A stretch of 64,000 nt of DNA from Knoxdaviesia capensis (GCA_001510575.1 LNGK01000001.1:248001-312000); one strand, 5' to 3'. Shown: positions 42,959-55,210, counted from the stretch's first letter. Numbers and translations: made by a program. Notes: generated from the letters alone by a model not told the origin.

Positions 42959-44566
42959 TCACACCGGGTACCCAAGGTTCCGCAGCTGCAGCCGCACCTG
43001 CTCGACCGGCAAAATCGGCACAGTGACGGTCTGTATCCCCTGCGCGGTGGCCACCGGCCGGTCCAGCGTCCGAGACACCGTATAGTCTCGGCGCACATGC
43101 ACCTGCCCGTCGCGCGTCTTCATGTACGCCTGTGTGTCGATCATCGGCACCCACTTCCACTCGTCCAGCAGCGCGCCGCTCTTGTCGTAGAACAGGAACA
43201 TGCCGTTGGCCAGCTTATGGCCGCTGGGAAGCCCCGAGCCGCTGGCCACCGCAATGGTCGTGCCACCACCCCCCTCCCCGCCCAACGTAGCCTCCGGCGT
43301 CGTGGCTTCGGAGCTGTCGCCGTCCGAGTCGATTGCAATGTTGGCGACTTCGTCCGAGAGCCCGCTGCCGTCGCGCCAGAGCCAGTCCCACCGCATCGGC
43401 TCCTTAATCACGTCGCCCACAAACATCTCTTCGAGTAGCTGCCAGATACGGCGGCGGTTGGCAAAGCCACGGGGCATGTCTGGGAGGACCTCTTCGTAGC
43501 CATGCACCGAAACGGTGTTATCGTCCGGATGCTCAGCAATGGTGAGTCCCTGGGTCAGCTTGCGGACGAGGAGCTCAAAGTCCCATTCACACCCCGGCTC
43601 GCAAGGCTCCTGTGACTTGGCTTCGACGGCGGCCACGTCAATGTCCCAGAGGAAGGGCAAGCCGGCACAGAGGAACCTTTTCCAAAACACCTGGTTCATC
43701 ATGCGGGTGCAATGGAGAGGCATGTCCCGCTGGGACTCGACTATAGCAATAATGCTGATTCTCAACTCCGACGGCAAGGCTCTGAAGAGGGATCGGAACT
43801 GCTGCGTTGCCTCATCGGGATGGTCAACCGGACACTGCGTCAAGCTCGACAAGATGGCGTCGGTAAGTCCGGGAATATTGATCGGGTCGACAGATTGCGA
43901 CGCGAATTCGTTGTCCAGGGGCATCGAAAAGGACAGGTATTGTTGGTTGGGCCAGAGCTCGTAATTGGGCGACAGGATATGGTCCGAGAAACGCCACCGC
44001 GTCGACTCCTGCGTCACATCAACTCTCCATCTCAGCACCGTCCACAGTCCTCTCCAGTCGTGTATATACATGTTGGTCGATCGTTCAAAGGCTCGCTCGG
44101 CCATGCTTCCGCACGCGTCGTGGATGGGGATGTACATTCGTCCGTCGTGCGAGGACTCCGCCCGGTAAGCCTGGAAGCCGTGGCCGGTGGGGTCGTTATC
44201 ATCAACCGGAAGGTAGAATATCTGCTTGCACGCCTGCCTCACCGAAAACCGGTGAATGGGTTCGCGGCGAGGGAGTATGAAAGGTTGCTTTGGCTGGAAC
44301 ATGCCGGCCTTCTTTCGTCGTCGGGCCTCCCGCTTCAATATGGCGTACTCATCCCGAGGATCGCACAATGCTACCGCATTCCGCATCCAAACGTAGTCAA
44401 GGAGAGGGTAGTCCAAGACATGCAAATCGAGAAACTGGTTGACGTCGAGGATCGGCAGTCCACATATGATGCAATCTACCTCATAGTCGGCCCCCCGATA
44501 TTGAGGAAACCTCAGGAAGAGTCCTCGACACCGTTCACAAGGGTTCATATAAGACATTTCTTCCAT
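42959..44566 (-). CDS. F-box-like protein with N-terminal paired CxxC motifs
   Basis: Single exon, 535 aa from the ATG at 44566. The frame is open upstream to 44710, but the upstream 48 residues are hydrophobic/basic and look like untranslated leader, while MEEMSYMNPCERCRGLF starts the globular part. Two CxxC pairs (C10/C13 and C32/C35) could bind zinc. A stretch FRALPSELRISIIAIVESQRDMP in the middle resembles an F-box (LPxEL...I), followed by WKRFLCAGLPFLWDIDV. The C-terminus contains a Gly/Thr-rich acidic insert, then a beta-rich end. The family is common and uncharacterised in Sordariomycetes; substrate adaptor function in ubiquitin ligation is an inference from the weak F-box. Confidence 0.72.
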   Translation of the reverse strand: MEEMSYMNPCERCRGLFLRFPQYRGADYEVDCIICGLPILDVNQFLDLHVLDYPLLDYVWMRNAVALCDPRDEYAILKREARRRKKAGMFQPKQPFILPRREPIHRFSVRQACKQIFYLPVDDNDPTGHGFQAYRAESSHDGRMYIPIHDACGSMAERAFERSTNMYIHDWRGLWTVLRWRVDVTQESTRWRFSDHILSPNYELWPNQQYLSFSMPLDNEFASQSVDPINIPGLTDAILSSLTQCPVDHPDEATQQFRSLFRALPSELRISIIAIVESQRDMPLHCTRMMNQVFWKRFLCAGLPFLWDIDVAAVEAKSQEPCEPGCEWDFELLVRKLTQGLTIAEHPDDNTVSVHGYEEVLPDMPRGFANRRRIWQLLEEMFVGDVIKEPMRWDWLWRDGSGLSDEVANIAIDSDGDSSEATTPEATLGGEGGGGTTIAVASGSGLPSGHKLANGMFLFYDKSGALLDEWKWVPMIDTQAYMKTRDGQVHVRRDYTVSRTLDRPVATAQGIQTVTVPILPVEQVRLQLRNLGYPV

Positions 44567-46564
44567 TGGGAAGAAGCTAAGAGCTGGAGTGAACAGAAAA
44601 AAAAGAGGGTGAGATTGGAGAGGAATAGAAAGAAACCAAGAGTTGTTGAGATGAGATTTAGTTCTAGGGGAGGTAATTAGAAGGAACTTGTGATGGGAGA
44701 GAAATTTCAAGAGACGGGAGCAAGTCAGGCTAGAAGATCAGGTATAGGTTTTATGTTTTGTCTCTTCCAGACAACACACCCCAAAGATCTTGGATTGGAT
44801 GGTCACTGGAGAGGCAGAGTGGGATATATAGAGGCAGACGACTGGGCATTAATAACAGACGAGTCTGGAACTATGGAAAATGGGGGGCAAGGGAATGTGG
44901 CCAAAAGGAAGGAAAAGAAAAGGAAACGAAATACAAATGACCAGGGGGGGATCAATGATAACAGCTTTGAATAGTGTGCAAGGTTAACGGGATCAAGGCA
45001 CGGCCCGAAGAGAAACAAGTAAGTCGAAACAAAAAAAAAACCAAGGCCACAACATCTCAATAGGTACTCCTCACTATAGCAAGGATTCAGAGGAAGCCCA
45101 ATGTGCTACCAGCTGCAGGTATTGCTGTCCTGGAAGGAAAAGCCTCCGCACTTGGATGATATATGGCTGGCCACAGATAGGGCATGGCCAGTCAAGATTT
45201 CACTCTGACCCCTCCTGTATGTGTATATATGGATTGGTGCGCTTGCCATATACCTCCATAGCCATATCTACCGAGAATCCCTAGGCTTTGGAAAGTGAAA
45301 GCAAACGGCAACCTCCTTCGGGATGTCTGGTGTGGTGGATCGGAGGGTAGACGGGGGATTCCACAAGGAGCACATGTATCGTGTGCTCTCATGCAACAAG
45401 GACGGGCACCTCTTGAGCACGAGTTGTAAAAGACATCAGGGATCAGTGCAAAAGGAGTGACGGCAGATGTGGCGAGTACATGGATTGGACGGGGTTTCTC
45501 TCGTACACAGAAACAGCAGAGACAATGAAGAAACAGAGGGCCAGAAGGCAACAATGAGATCGTATGTCTGTGTACAGACAATGCACCAGTTCCTGCACGA
45601 GAAATAGAGATAATGATGTTGAGCAACCGACGGCTGTCACTCACAAGCTGCTGTAATTTTTCACTGGCACATACAAGAACCACTGAAATTGGAAGTGTCC
45701 ATTGGAGGTGGAATTCAATCGGGAACCAGACCCAGACACCCCACCATCTCGATGGGAGCTTTGGCGTTGTCCAACAGCACCAGTGCAGTCTGGATGGTCA
45801 CTCAGTGAAACTGGTCCACAATGTAGGCCTGGACGTAACAGCAGAAAGCAGTTGTCAGAGACACACGAAACAAACCGCCGTTGAGAGGGGCCCTCCCTCT
45901 CCTGGGTGTGGGAGGCAAAGGCAAAGCGAGATTCGAGAGGGGGGATAGGGAAATGGTTGGAGTGGGTGCACGACACCATGCAAGCACATAAACAGCTGTT
46001 GTTAGCCACAGAATATTCGGTGTGAGTATGGCTTCTCAGCGCTTCTGGGAGGATAAAAATAACTCTCAACCTTTTTGGAGCGTCCGCAGACTTTTTTTCC
46101 CCTCTCACCTCCCCACGCAGCGGCTGCATTCCCTTACCACAGAAATGCCATTAGACATAGAAACGCCCACCCCGTCCGAGTGCCTCAGGTCTGGCCAAAG
46201 TCCCCACAGATGCCGGTATTTGACCCTCTGCCCCCCCAGAAGTCCCAAGGTGCCCGTTCTTGGTTCGTCAGATGGAGGGTGGTGCTTGTTGCTGCTTGGC
46301 TAGCATAACAGCCCCCAAACAAGGAGATCCTGAAGCGTGACTGTCAGTGATGGAAGAGTCTTCCAGTTCAAGAAGTCTCTAGAAGCATGGGACAGCCAGA
46401 GCTAAAACGGAACGCACGGCGCCATCCAGTTCTTGACACATTCCACAGGAAGCCTCATCTGTGGTCCCCTCCTAGCGGCCTGGCGTGAATGTGAATACAT
46501 GCAGTGTAGTCAGCCTCTCGGCAAACTCCCAGCAGGTTCCCCAATTTAAGAGTTCTTGTTGTTC

Positions 46565-46774
46565 ACTAAACCACAGAACACGGGTTGCAACTCAAACGGG
46601 GACATCAACCGAGCGACGGCTAAGAGTATCAAGGAGCTGAACGAGTTCATCTACGTAGCAGCGTCAACCAAACGCGAATATCACGATAAGCGCCCATCTG
46701 CACTTGCCGATCCCCAGTATCTTGCAGACTTTGAGGTCTTCGAGATGGATTTCACTGGAAATTGGAATAACTAG
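46565..46774 (+). pseudogene. Possible orphan exon or gene fragment
   Basis: An open frame ending with TAG at 46774 encodes about 69 residues of balanced, globular-looking composition (ATAKSIKELNEFIYVAAS ... LADFEVFEMDFTGNWNN). It follows a CCACAG acceptor-like site. No other exon, domain or homologous family is recognised. It may be the last exon of a short gene, a relic, or chance. Confidence 0.25.
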
Positions 46775-47186
46775 GGACAGACACTGGACTGTTAGGGCTG
46801 TGATCATCCATCCCCAAGTTGGGCGACTTCGACACACTCACAGGCTTCAACCCAAGAGGTGATAGCCAGGTGCAGATAGGTGGATAGGCAACAGGGAACA
46901 AAGCGTAACAACAAGCAGAGATATCGTGAGGGCAGTGGTGTTGAGAATGCGAGAAACAAAAAGAGAGAGGGAAAAAGTTCCCGGGCCAAGCTGCAGCAAA
47001 CCGAAAAGGGGGATTGATCACAGCATCTGCGAAGAACAAATTTTCAAGCCAGTCAGTCAGACGATAACATGGATTACCTTCAGCGGGTCCGGCCGTCCGC
47101 GCGGCGCTATCCAACCTCCCCTGCTCCCCTGGAGTTCGGGGTCCTGGGTAGGATTCTGAACTTGCCTTTGCCTCCTGGTACTTTCA

Positions 47187-47210
47187 AACAGGCCCTCGTA
47201 AGGGCCTGTT
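47187..47210. repeat. Perfect 10-bp stem hairpin
   Basis: AACAGGCCCT and AGGGCCTGTT flank a CGTA loop. No gene boundary or tRNA is nearby; function unknown. Confidence 0.85.
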
Positions 47211-48143
47211 AAATCGGCAATCAAAAGCAACAGCCATGCCAACAGGTCACCCAAACCGCGGCCTTCCCGTTTGCCATGACCTCCTCTTTTGCCTCTGACG
47301 ATGCACTTTTCACACCCCGGCTCGAAGGTCGCTTAGGACGAGTTCGTCTGATGCAAAACATCATTGCAAAGGACACAAGTTGAATGAGCGAAGGATGAGA
47401 TGGGATGCAATGTAAATTGGGACCAGTGGACCACATGCGTGCCAAAGTTGACCATTCCTTTGCAGGAATGGTTTGAGACGCAGGTGCAGGTTGCATTGCT
47501 TGAGACAGCAAAACAACGAACGAATTTTTTTTCTTTTTCTCCGCTTGCGATGGCGGAAAAAAAAAATCAATACCGCATGCTCGTAAGTGCGACATGCATC
47601 AGCGTACAGGGTTTTGTCCATCCCATTTCAGACTCCGGTTTTCTTCCGTTGGGAGGAAGCCTGGAAAAGAGGCACTGAGCTTCCAGAAAGTGGCTGGCGA
47701 GGATTGTCCATGAGATCGGCACTCCACGGGATGGAACGACTCGTAGTCAGTGAACTTGGGCCCAAAGGCCCAGTTCTGAGCTCTTGGGATGCTGGGACTG
47801 ACATCTCACGGAGCTGTTTCATCAGCGGGACATAACGTCCCTACCAGTCGCTGTGGCTGGAGTGATATGAAGCCCCAGAGTGACAAGCCAGGATCTCGAA
47901 ATGTCGGTTATTCAGCCCGTTACCGGCGGCTTGTCGTCCCCGATTTAATTTGTAGTGTGCTATTTCGAGACATTTGGGCGCTTGTGTTCACGAGTTTCTT
48001 TGGTGTGGACTGTGTAGCTCTGTATCAACGCTTAAATCATGTTAGAGGCGGCTCATCTTTTCATCTGGCTGTGGGCAGCAATTTGTTTTGTTGGGAAGGC
48101 AAGGCGAGATATGAAAAGCACAGAATCGAGAGCCTCACACTCA

Positions 48144-48167
48144 CTTTCACGCTTTCACGCTTTCACG
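48144..48167. repeat. CTTTCACG tandem repeat, three copies
   Basis: Three perfect 8-bp units in a row; non-coding. Confidence 0.85.
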
Positions 48168-48949
48168 TTCCCTGAAACTCTAACCGCCCGGTTCCATGCT
48201 CCATATATATAGACAGTGTATATAGACTGTATGTATATATAAATGGCCACATTATTGTTTTGCCGCAGTCGTTCGTGACCAGAAACATCGGGGGTGAAAC
48301 TGGGCCGGTGTCACGCTTCCCATTACATCCTTGATCCTTGAAGCGAGCGCTTATCGGGGATGATCGCGGACCCGGACTTGACCTCCATGTCACTCTTTCG
48401 GGGCCAATCCAGTGCTGGCTCCGGGCCGGGGTAACGGGATGGCAGAAATGGCGTCTCCGGATGCATTAAATCACACTGTATGCACTGCTGATCTGGGAAA
48501 TGGGTGAGGTTCGCCACGTTAGTTGTCGTGATAGCAAAAGGAATGAAACAGGTGCATCTAGCAGACCGATGTGCCAAGTATATGTAAAAGAGAGAGAGTA
48601 AGTGTGTGAGCGGACAAAATATAATAGAAAGTTAGCGCAGGAAGGGAAAACTAATTGTGCGTTGACTGAGAGAAGGAAGTCCATAGCCCTAAACCCTACT
48701 AGACAACCGAGACGGCAAGAAGGAGCGACCAGCTCGACGTCCCTTCCTCAAGTTGAGTCGATGCGGCGTTTGCTTCTTCGCGAGAACAAGCACTCCAAGT
48801 AGTAGCAAATGCTCCAGACTTCTTCCTTCTGGATGTATGGGGTCAAATCAGATAGTCACCGACACGAACACACGAAGAATCCAGACAGAAATCTATACAA
48901 AACCCAATATACGCCGTATATGCTGTACAAAACAATAACCTCTTACGAC

Positions 48950-50415
48950 CTACACATTCCCAGCCTCAATCCGCCGACACCAATCGCGCCCGTTCCGCAC
49001 CTGAAGCTCACAAAGCCGTGTCTCGAGGAAAATCGATATAACCCCGGCAATGCATATCCCAGCGCTATCGCTCACACTCGTCGCCGCCAGACTGAACTCG
49101 CGCGCCGCAGGGGGCACATCCTCCAGGATCCGCGCGAAAGTGTTCACGTAGACGGCCCCGCCCAGCAGTCCCTCCCAGAAGATGACCGCGAAGACGACGT
49201 ACACGGAGGGAAGGAAGAAGAGCGCGGCGTGGACGGCAAGCAGGACGAGGTTGGCGGACTGGAGCAGGGCGGGTGGGTAGAGGCGGCGCAGACGCAGGAA
49301 AGGCGTCGATGAGCGCGAGATGAACACGCCGAGCTGGTACAGGAAGCCGTAGAACGGGTAGAATTCGCGGAAGGCGGAGAACGGCGTCGCGGCGAGCGGG
49401 AAGAGCAGCACGGGGGCCACGCCCTGGTTGATGCTGTACTCGGCGATGTACACGATGAGCAGAGGGAGCATGTACGGGACGACCAGGGCGCGCGCACGCC
49501 GCAGGTTCGTTCTCAGATCGGCGTGCGGTGTGTGGGTGGCAGACGACCCCGCGAATGCGACCGCCACCGCCGACGCCGCCGCCTCGGGGCCGTCCAGACT
49601 TGCGCCCCTCGCCGCCCCGTCCCCACCCAGAAACTCTTGCGCGCCGTCCTCCTCACCAGAGGGGACCTCGCGGTACCCCTTCCGTGCAGACGCCTCATCC
49701 AGCCGCTCCCTCGGCAACACCCCGAAAAACGCCACAAAGAACCCGAGCGGCATTGCCGCACTGACCAACAAGCTCGCCCGCACCGACAGCCGCAGCCAGT
49801 CAGTCAGGACAACGTACAAGCCGGCGCCAACCAGTCCCGCGGCGCCGGTGCCACTGCCCCAGCCAGCGAGGCTTGCCTGGCCATAATAGTGCGTCAGCCC
49901 GAGAAAGGACAGCTCGCCGGCGCCGCTGCTGAACGACGCGAGCACGATCCCTGCCATCTTCGCCGACACCGCCTGCGGCGCGGAGGCGGGCGTGAGGGCG
50001 ACGAGCAGCATGCCGGCGGTCGACACGGCCACGAAGCTGCAGATGCGCGTGGCGTAGGGGACGCGGTGGATGACGTACGGCGCCACCAGCTTCGTGAGGA
50101 AGGATGGCGCGACGTCGGCGAGCAGCACGACACCTTTGGGCAGCGAGCCGACTAGGTCTTGCGCCGCCGAGAGGATGATGACGTACAGCACGTTGTTGAG
50201 GAGGCCTTGCAGGAAATCAGCCCCGTTAGTAAGTATCCTTTAGGGTCTAAGTCTAGGTGGTTTAGATACGTACCGAAGAGCCAGAATGCCACAACTACTG
50301 GTGCATCCGGGTGACTCGCAAGCGCAGCGGCGCGGGCACGGAGGCCCGGCCGAGCAGGCGACGTCGGCATGGGGGAAGACGGCGCAGTCGGCCCCAGCAA
50401 AGACGGCCGCGTCAT
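48950..50415 (-). CDS. BTN1: Battenin/CLN3 family vacuolar membrane protein
   Basis: Orthologue of yeast Btn1 and human CLN3, a polytopic protein of the vacuole/lysosome membrane linked to organelle pH and basic amino acid or glycerophosphodiester handling. Exons 50415-50274 and 50205-48950 give 465 aa (yeast 408). The 68-bp intron lies inside the conserved FWLFGLLNNVLYVIILSAA block, which splicing restores, and which fixes the exon structure. Other family marks: LVAPYVIHRVPYATRI, SGAGELSFLGLTHYYG, and IVYIAEYSINQGVAP. About ten hydrophobic segments are visible. A hydrophilic Gly/Ala-rich loop (about residues 225-285) separates the two halves. The ATG at 50415 (MTRPSLLGP) is the first fitting start; one 14 codons later is possible. 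Confidence 0.93.
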
Positions 50416-51389
50416 CAGCACATGAGAGAGAAAAAGAAAAATACAAGAAGATATGCACGACAGGTTCGGGTGACTCGATTTCAGCAGTGACAAATACCCG
50501 TTGCACACATGCAATGATCAGATGGATGATCCCCAGGGAAGAACCGATGAGAGCCGATGAACTGGGGATAGCGGGCGGAGGCCACGAGATGAAACGGCCA
50601 CGCGGGACTTTGTCTCGATGTCACGTGCGACTGCTAGAGACAAGTCTCTCGAGATGTCCGATCTCAACCAAGACAGCGATGGGAAGATACGATTCGGTGG
50701 GTTTTTGAACTGCTGTGTATCGCAAAGCAAAAATCACAGCCTCGTACGTTCATTTTCTTGGTGCACAGATCGAGCTGTGACTCCAGGAGCGAACACGGTG
50801 GGATTCGTCGTCGCAAGGTCGTACGGATGGCCCATACCTGTGAGAGGACCTGAACAGGACCTCACTAACGAAATGCACATATCACCCCAACAAGCACACA
50901 AGAGAGTGAAAATAACCAAAAACCCAGGAAGAAACGAAATATTTGAGCCTAGATATCATTCTATCATAAGGATACTGCTTCCCAGCCCCGTTCCTTGGTA
51001 TCATCTCTCCAAATGAGCAAATCTAACCCTAACCCTAGTTTGATATCATAAAACCATAAACCCAACAGGAAACAGATCGAACAGCGATTAGAAGCCTTGA
51101 AAACCCCAGAAAACGCCTGCGATATGGGAGTGGAGAAAGAGAACAGAGGGAACCGTATTTCAATCAAATGGAAAGGACAGGAAAGTCTATTGTTGAGCCA
51201 GCGTCGGCCCTTCAACTCCGTAATATGGGGAAAGCAACCAAACGACAAAAAGAAGAGAGGAAAATAAAAAAGTCAAATCGTGGCAACCCGGCGGATATCT
51301 TTGTGATGCCGCAGAGTGATCCGAACATGGCGTCGCGCAAACCTCCCCCACGGCCGACCGTCTCGGAGGGCTTTGCTCCGAATCTCGCT
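50416..51389. other. Spacer upstream of BTN1
   Basis: BTN1 promoter (leftward) and 3' region of the DUF2183 gene. No gene. TAACCCTAACCCTAG (two telomere-like units) at 51024-51038. Confidence 0.6.
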
Positions 51390-52764
51390 CTACTTGGTCT
51401 CGGCAACGACTCGGCGGACGTACGCCACACAATCGGCCGGATTCTCAAACACGAACCACGCGCCGCCCGGGATTCCGGCAAAAGCCTTTTCGAAGCGCTC
51501 GGGCGTGTTCTTCTCCTGGATTCCCACAGCCGAGATGTCGGTGGCCTTGCGGATCAGGATGGCCTTGATCCACCCAGGGTAGCGGCGGTACATCTCGCCG
51601 TAGGCTTCGGGGTCGGACTGGGTCGAGTCGCCGATGAGGATCATCTTGCGCTGCGGGAACCACCGGTGGAGCTTGCGGATGCGGTCGGTCTTGTACTCTT
51701 CGGTTCCTTGGGTCAGGGCCAACAGAAGACCTGACACGGATTTCCAGCTGAAGTCGCGCAGGATGAGGGTTCCGTGAGGGTAGTATGAGTCCCGGAAGTT
51801 GCGGAGGAACGGGTACAGGTAGTACGGCGATGCCGACAGATAGAACCACGAGGTTCCGCCCGGCATGGTCTTGGCTAGAGTGCGGTAGAGCTCAGGCATT
51901 CCCGGGACTGGCGTGGCGGGGTTGACGAAGGTTTCTCTCAGGATTCCCAGCGGATCACTAGTGGAAGTTATCTTGATGGTGTCGTCGATGTCTGTACGTG
52001 TACGCGCAGTTAAAAAAGTGGTTAGTCTATGGCATTGACCCTAGGAGAAAAGAAGCGCAAAACCAAGACAGGAGAACCCTACCGGACAAAATGGTCCAAC
52101 CCTCAGGACCCGAGAAGACAGTCTTCATGGTGAGCAGACCATTGGTGTTACGCGGCACAACAGCTTGCGTCTCCACGACGGACCCGTCCGGGCTCGACAT
52201 CAGCTTGATGACATCGTTGGAGATGCCGTTGGAGCCACCCGGACCCAGACGGAACTCGAAGTCGCGCTGCACGGTGCGCACCGAGCGACCGGGGCGGACA
52301 TTCCACAGGAACGGCAGCAGGCGCTCCTCGATGGTGCGGTACTCCTCGGCCTCGTCGGCGAGGCCCAGCAGCCGGGCTATGACAGTGACGACGTCGACAA
52401 CGGTGCACTTGAGTTCTTCCTGGAACACGGCGGTGACGAACTCGGCCTGCCAGGGCGCGGAGCAGTTCTGGCGGAAGGCGGTGTTGTCAAGCAACCACAC
52501 CACATCGCCGGCGGTAACGGCCTTGCCAAGCGGGTTGCGGCTGCCGAGGAACGACAGCGCATTGGAGGGCTTGAGAAGCGCTTGCGAGGCCAGACGAACA
52601 ACCGAGAGGTTGGGGATGGCGGCCTCGACGGCATCGAAGTTGTTCTGGAAGCGGGTTTTCATTTGCAGTTCGTCGGCAGAGCGGGCTGCTTCGGTTCGGC
52701 GTCTGGTGGGCTTCTCCTTGGCTAGCTTAAGGGCGTAGTCGGAAAGAGGACGTGTGCGGGACAT
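51390..52764 (-). CDS. App1-type phosphatidate phosphatase (DUF2183) protein
   Basis: Predicted Mg2+-dependent phosphatidate phosphatase of the App1 type, converting phosphatidate to diacylglycerol; yeast App1 acts at actin patches in endocytosis. Exons 52764-52083 and 51991-51390 give 427 aa. The 91-bp intron splits the catalytic motif, and splicing restores it as D228-I-D230-D-T232 (DxDxT). Further family marks: GMPELYRTLAKTM, WFYLSASPYYLYPFLRNFRD, HRWFPQRKMILIGDSTQSDPEAYGE and IKAILIRKATD. The N-terminal half (SGPEGWTIL region before the motif) is the beta-rich domain commonly preceding it. It is shorter than yeast App1 (587 aa) and lacks its Pro-rich tail, so it may be a paralogue; no gene symbol is given. 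Confidence 0.88.
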
Positions 52765-54314
52765 GGTGACGGTTATATATGAATATGACAGATTACAGAA
52801 GGAGGGTGTGCGTTCCTTTAGGGAAGAGTCAGACGATCTGATACTGTAGGTTGGGAGTCAGGACCGTGTTGTGGTGCGTTGACGGCTGGGTTATAGGGAC
52901 CGAGAGATGCTGAAAGAGGATGGAAACTCGAGGCGGCAACCGGGCTGAGACCGTGACAGCAGATGAATCACCAGTATAAAATGGACGTCTAGATGGTCCT
53001 CCAGGGGACAAGAAACCGCAATAATAATGCAAACGAAACAAAAATTGCAGGGACCAGGTGACCTAATCAGGTGAAGAAGAAAGCAAATTTACTGGACAGC
53101 CGGGCTGATCACACAGGTGAAGAGGACGTATAGATGAGAGCACAAAAGATGGACGAGAGAGGCAGATGTATAGGGACGGAGTGAGTCAAAGACGAGACGA
53201 GGGCGTGGTGGTGGAAGTGATGATAATAGGTGCGGCAGAGTTTTGGAGCTGGACGAGAAGAGAGGGCCACGGTGACCGAAGGTTTGTTATATATGGTGGT
53301 GGTCACGAGGCCGAAAGGGAACGGGAAAGGAAGGCAGCAGGAAGGAAGCCGAGACGTGACCTTTCACCGAGGAACAGGAAGGAATTCAATAGCATATATA
53401 AACACAAATAGACACACATATACTAAATATTAATAAAAAATAAAAATAAAAAGAAGAAAAAAAGAAAAAAGACGAGGGAGCACTGTGGACCGAGAGACAA
53501 GAATGTTTTGTGAGATGGGACACGGAGACATTATATGCATCTTTTTTTCAGGGCTGATTCGGATAGAAGCATAACCCTCCCCCGACCGATGAAGGATACT
53601 TGATACATGCATAAATCTGGGGGGGAGGGCGAGGCAGGAACAGGAACAGGAGCACCTTCCGCCTATGTTGGAGAAATCTGCAGCCGAAATAGGGTTAGAC
53701 ACCATGAACACCACAGTAGAGAGCCACTGGTTCTTCAGTCCAGCCGCGGGCAGATGAGTGGCTGAAGCATGCAGCATGGAAACGAAAGCCCTGGCTGCAT
53801 TAGAGAGCGCGAGAGAGAGATACAAATGCAACTCTGCCTGTCAGCGTGGCGCCTGTCCTGGAAGCGGTAAACGAGACGCAGTCAGCGGAACGGCGGTCAA
53901 GCGAGAGCTGTGAGAAGCAGGGCACATATCCGAGAATCCGGGCCAGCTGGGGGAGAGGGTGGTCAGAGGGCTCTCTATCCCCAGCCGAAGAGGATGACTA
54001 TAGCCAGGAGACAGAAGCCATGGAGAGAGGATGGATGGAGTACAGTATAGGGCGGCCAGGCAGGGCCACACTTTTGCAATTGTAAGGGCTGTGCAGCCTG
54101 GAGGAAGTGGTGGCGGCGGACAGAAATGGGTGGTGCACGCATGTTTTTGCCGTTTTGGGCGGGATCAGGGGGATAAGACTCGATGTGAGAGAACACGATC
54201 AAACAGTCACTCACGTAAGCTTGAGTTGTACGAGAGTCGCGAACTCAGAACCGAGGCTGTACGAGCAGCTGAGGTGAGTTCAAGTCGCTCTACTCAGATT
54301 GTCTTTCTCTCTCA

Positions 54315-54315
54315 G

Positions 54316-54387
<72 letters not shown>
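54315..54387. repeat. Compound microsatellite (CA)n(TA)n(GA)n
   Basis: Three dinucleotide arrays abut: CA to about 54337, TA to about 54358, then GA, with a further GA run to 54401. Confidence 0.95.
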
Positions 54388-54392
<5 letters not shown>

Positions 54393-54443
54393 AGAGAGAG
54401 GTCTTTCGCCCACCAGCCTCACTCAGCCCCAGCCGCACAAAAT

Positions 54444-54473
54444 CCCCCCCCCCCCCCCCCCCCCCNCCCCCCC
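54444..54473. repeat. Poly-C tract with one undetermined base
   Basis: 30 bp of C interrupted only by an N at 54466, the only ambiguous base noticed in the window; likely a sequencing or assembly uncertainty in a homopolymer. Confidence 0.95.
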
Positions 54474-55210
54474 TCATCTCAGCAGGGTTCCTGGAAGGAG
54501 CGACCGCCGATCTGTCAGTGTCCACTCCTTCCTCCGACCGACCCACCACCACCACTCCTGCCCTCCCTCTAACCCAGGCCGACTTCATATGGCGAAAATC
54601 GACCACTCGCCGCATTGAAACCCCGAGGAAGGAGCACCCCAGCTCACAAGCATTTACAAAAACGCACAAAACAGCACCCAGCCGAGGAAGGAACCGAGCA
54701 TCCTTCCGTGCAACCAGGAAAGACGAAGAAAAAAAGAAGGCACGGGACACCAGCAATCATTTCAAATCGGGAAAGTGCGGGATGGACGGCCTGCCTGCCT
54801 TCTGAGCACACACCAACGAAAGCAGACAAGACGGCGTGACCTCTTGGAGTGCGCCCGAAGACTCCGTGCCTTCCGTTAAACTGGTTTGTAATTTCTCGCC
54901 TCTCGTCCCTCTTGATGAATAAGCCATCGACATAATTCATCGACACAGATACTCTTGTTCTTTTCCTTTGTTTGAATCCTATCACGATCGTCCTCTTCTT
55001 GTAAGACAGCTGATATCCCAGCGCACAGATCGGACCCCCTTTTTTTTCAGTGGGCTTCTTCAGCCAATCTATCCCAGCAGGCCTTGAACGCTTGTTTGTG
55101 TTCGTTCCAGCGGACCGTCCCCCTGATTACCCCCAGCCCTATAAAAGCGCCGCCCCCCCCTAAGAGAGTAACCTCGTCTTCCCCACACACACAGGACAAA
55201 AAAGCAACCT

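Larger units (their letters stand above)
44567..48949. other. Gene-poor 4.4-kb spacer
   Basis: Apart from one possible coding fragment (46565-46774) nothing is supported. Small structured items: a perfect hairpin at 47187-47210, CTTTCACG three times in tandem at 48144-48167, and CCCTAAACCCTA at 48687-48698. Confidence 0.5.
52765..55210. other. Spacer with microsatellites and an ambiguous base
   Basis: No gene supported in 2.4 kb. It contains the promoter of the DUF2183 gene, TAGGGTTAG at 53690-53698, a compound microsatellite and a poly-C tract with an N. Confidence 0.55.

Noticed and set aside
44567..44710. 48-residue N-terminal extension of the F-box-like protein
   Set aside because: Hydrophobic/basic residues from an AT-rich leader; the conserved part starts at the ATG at 44566.
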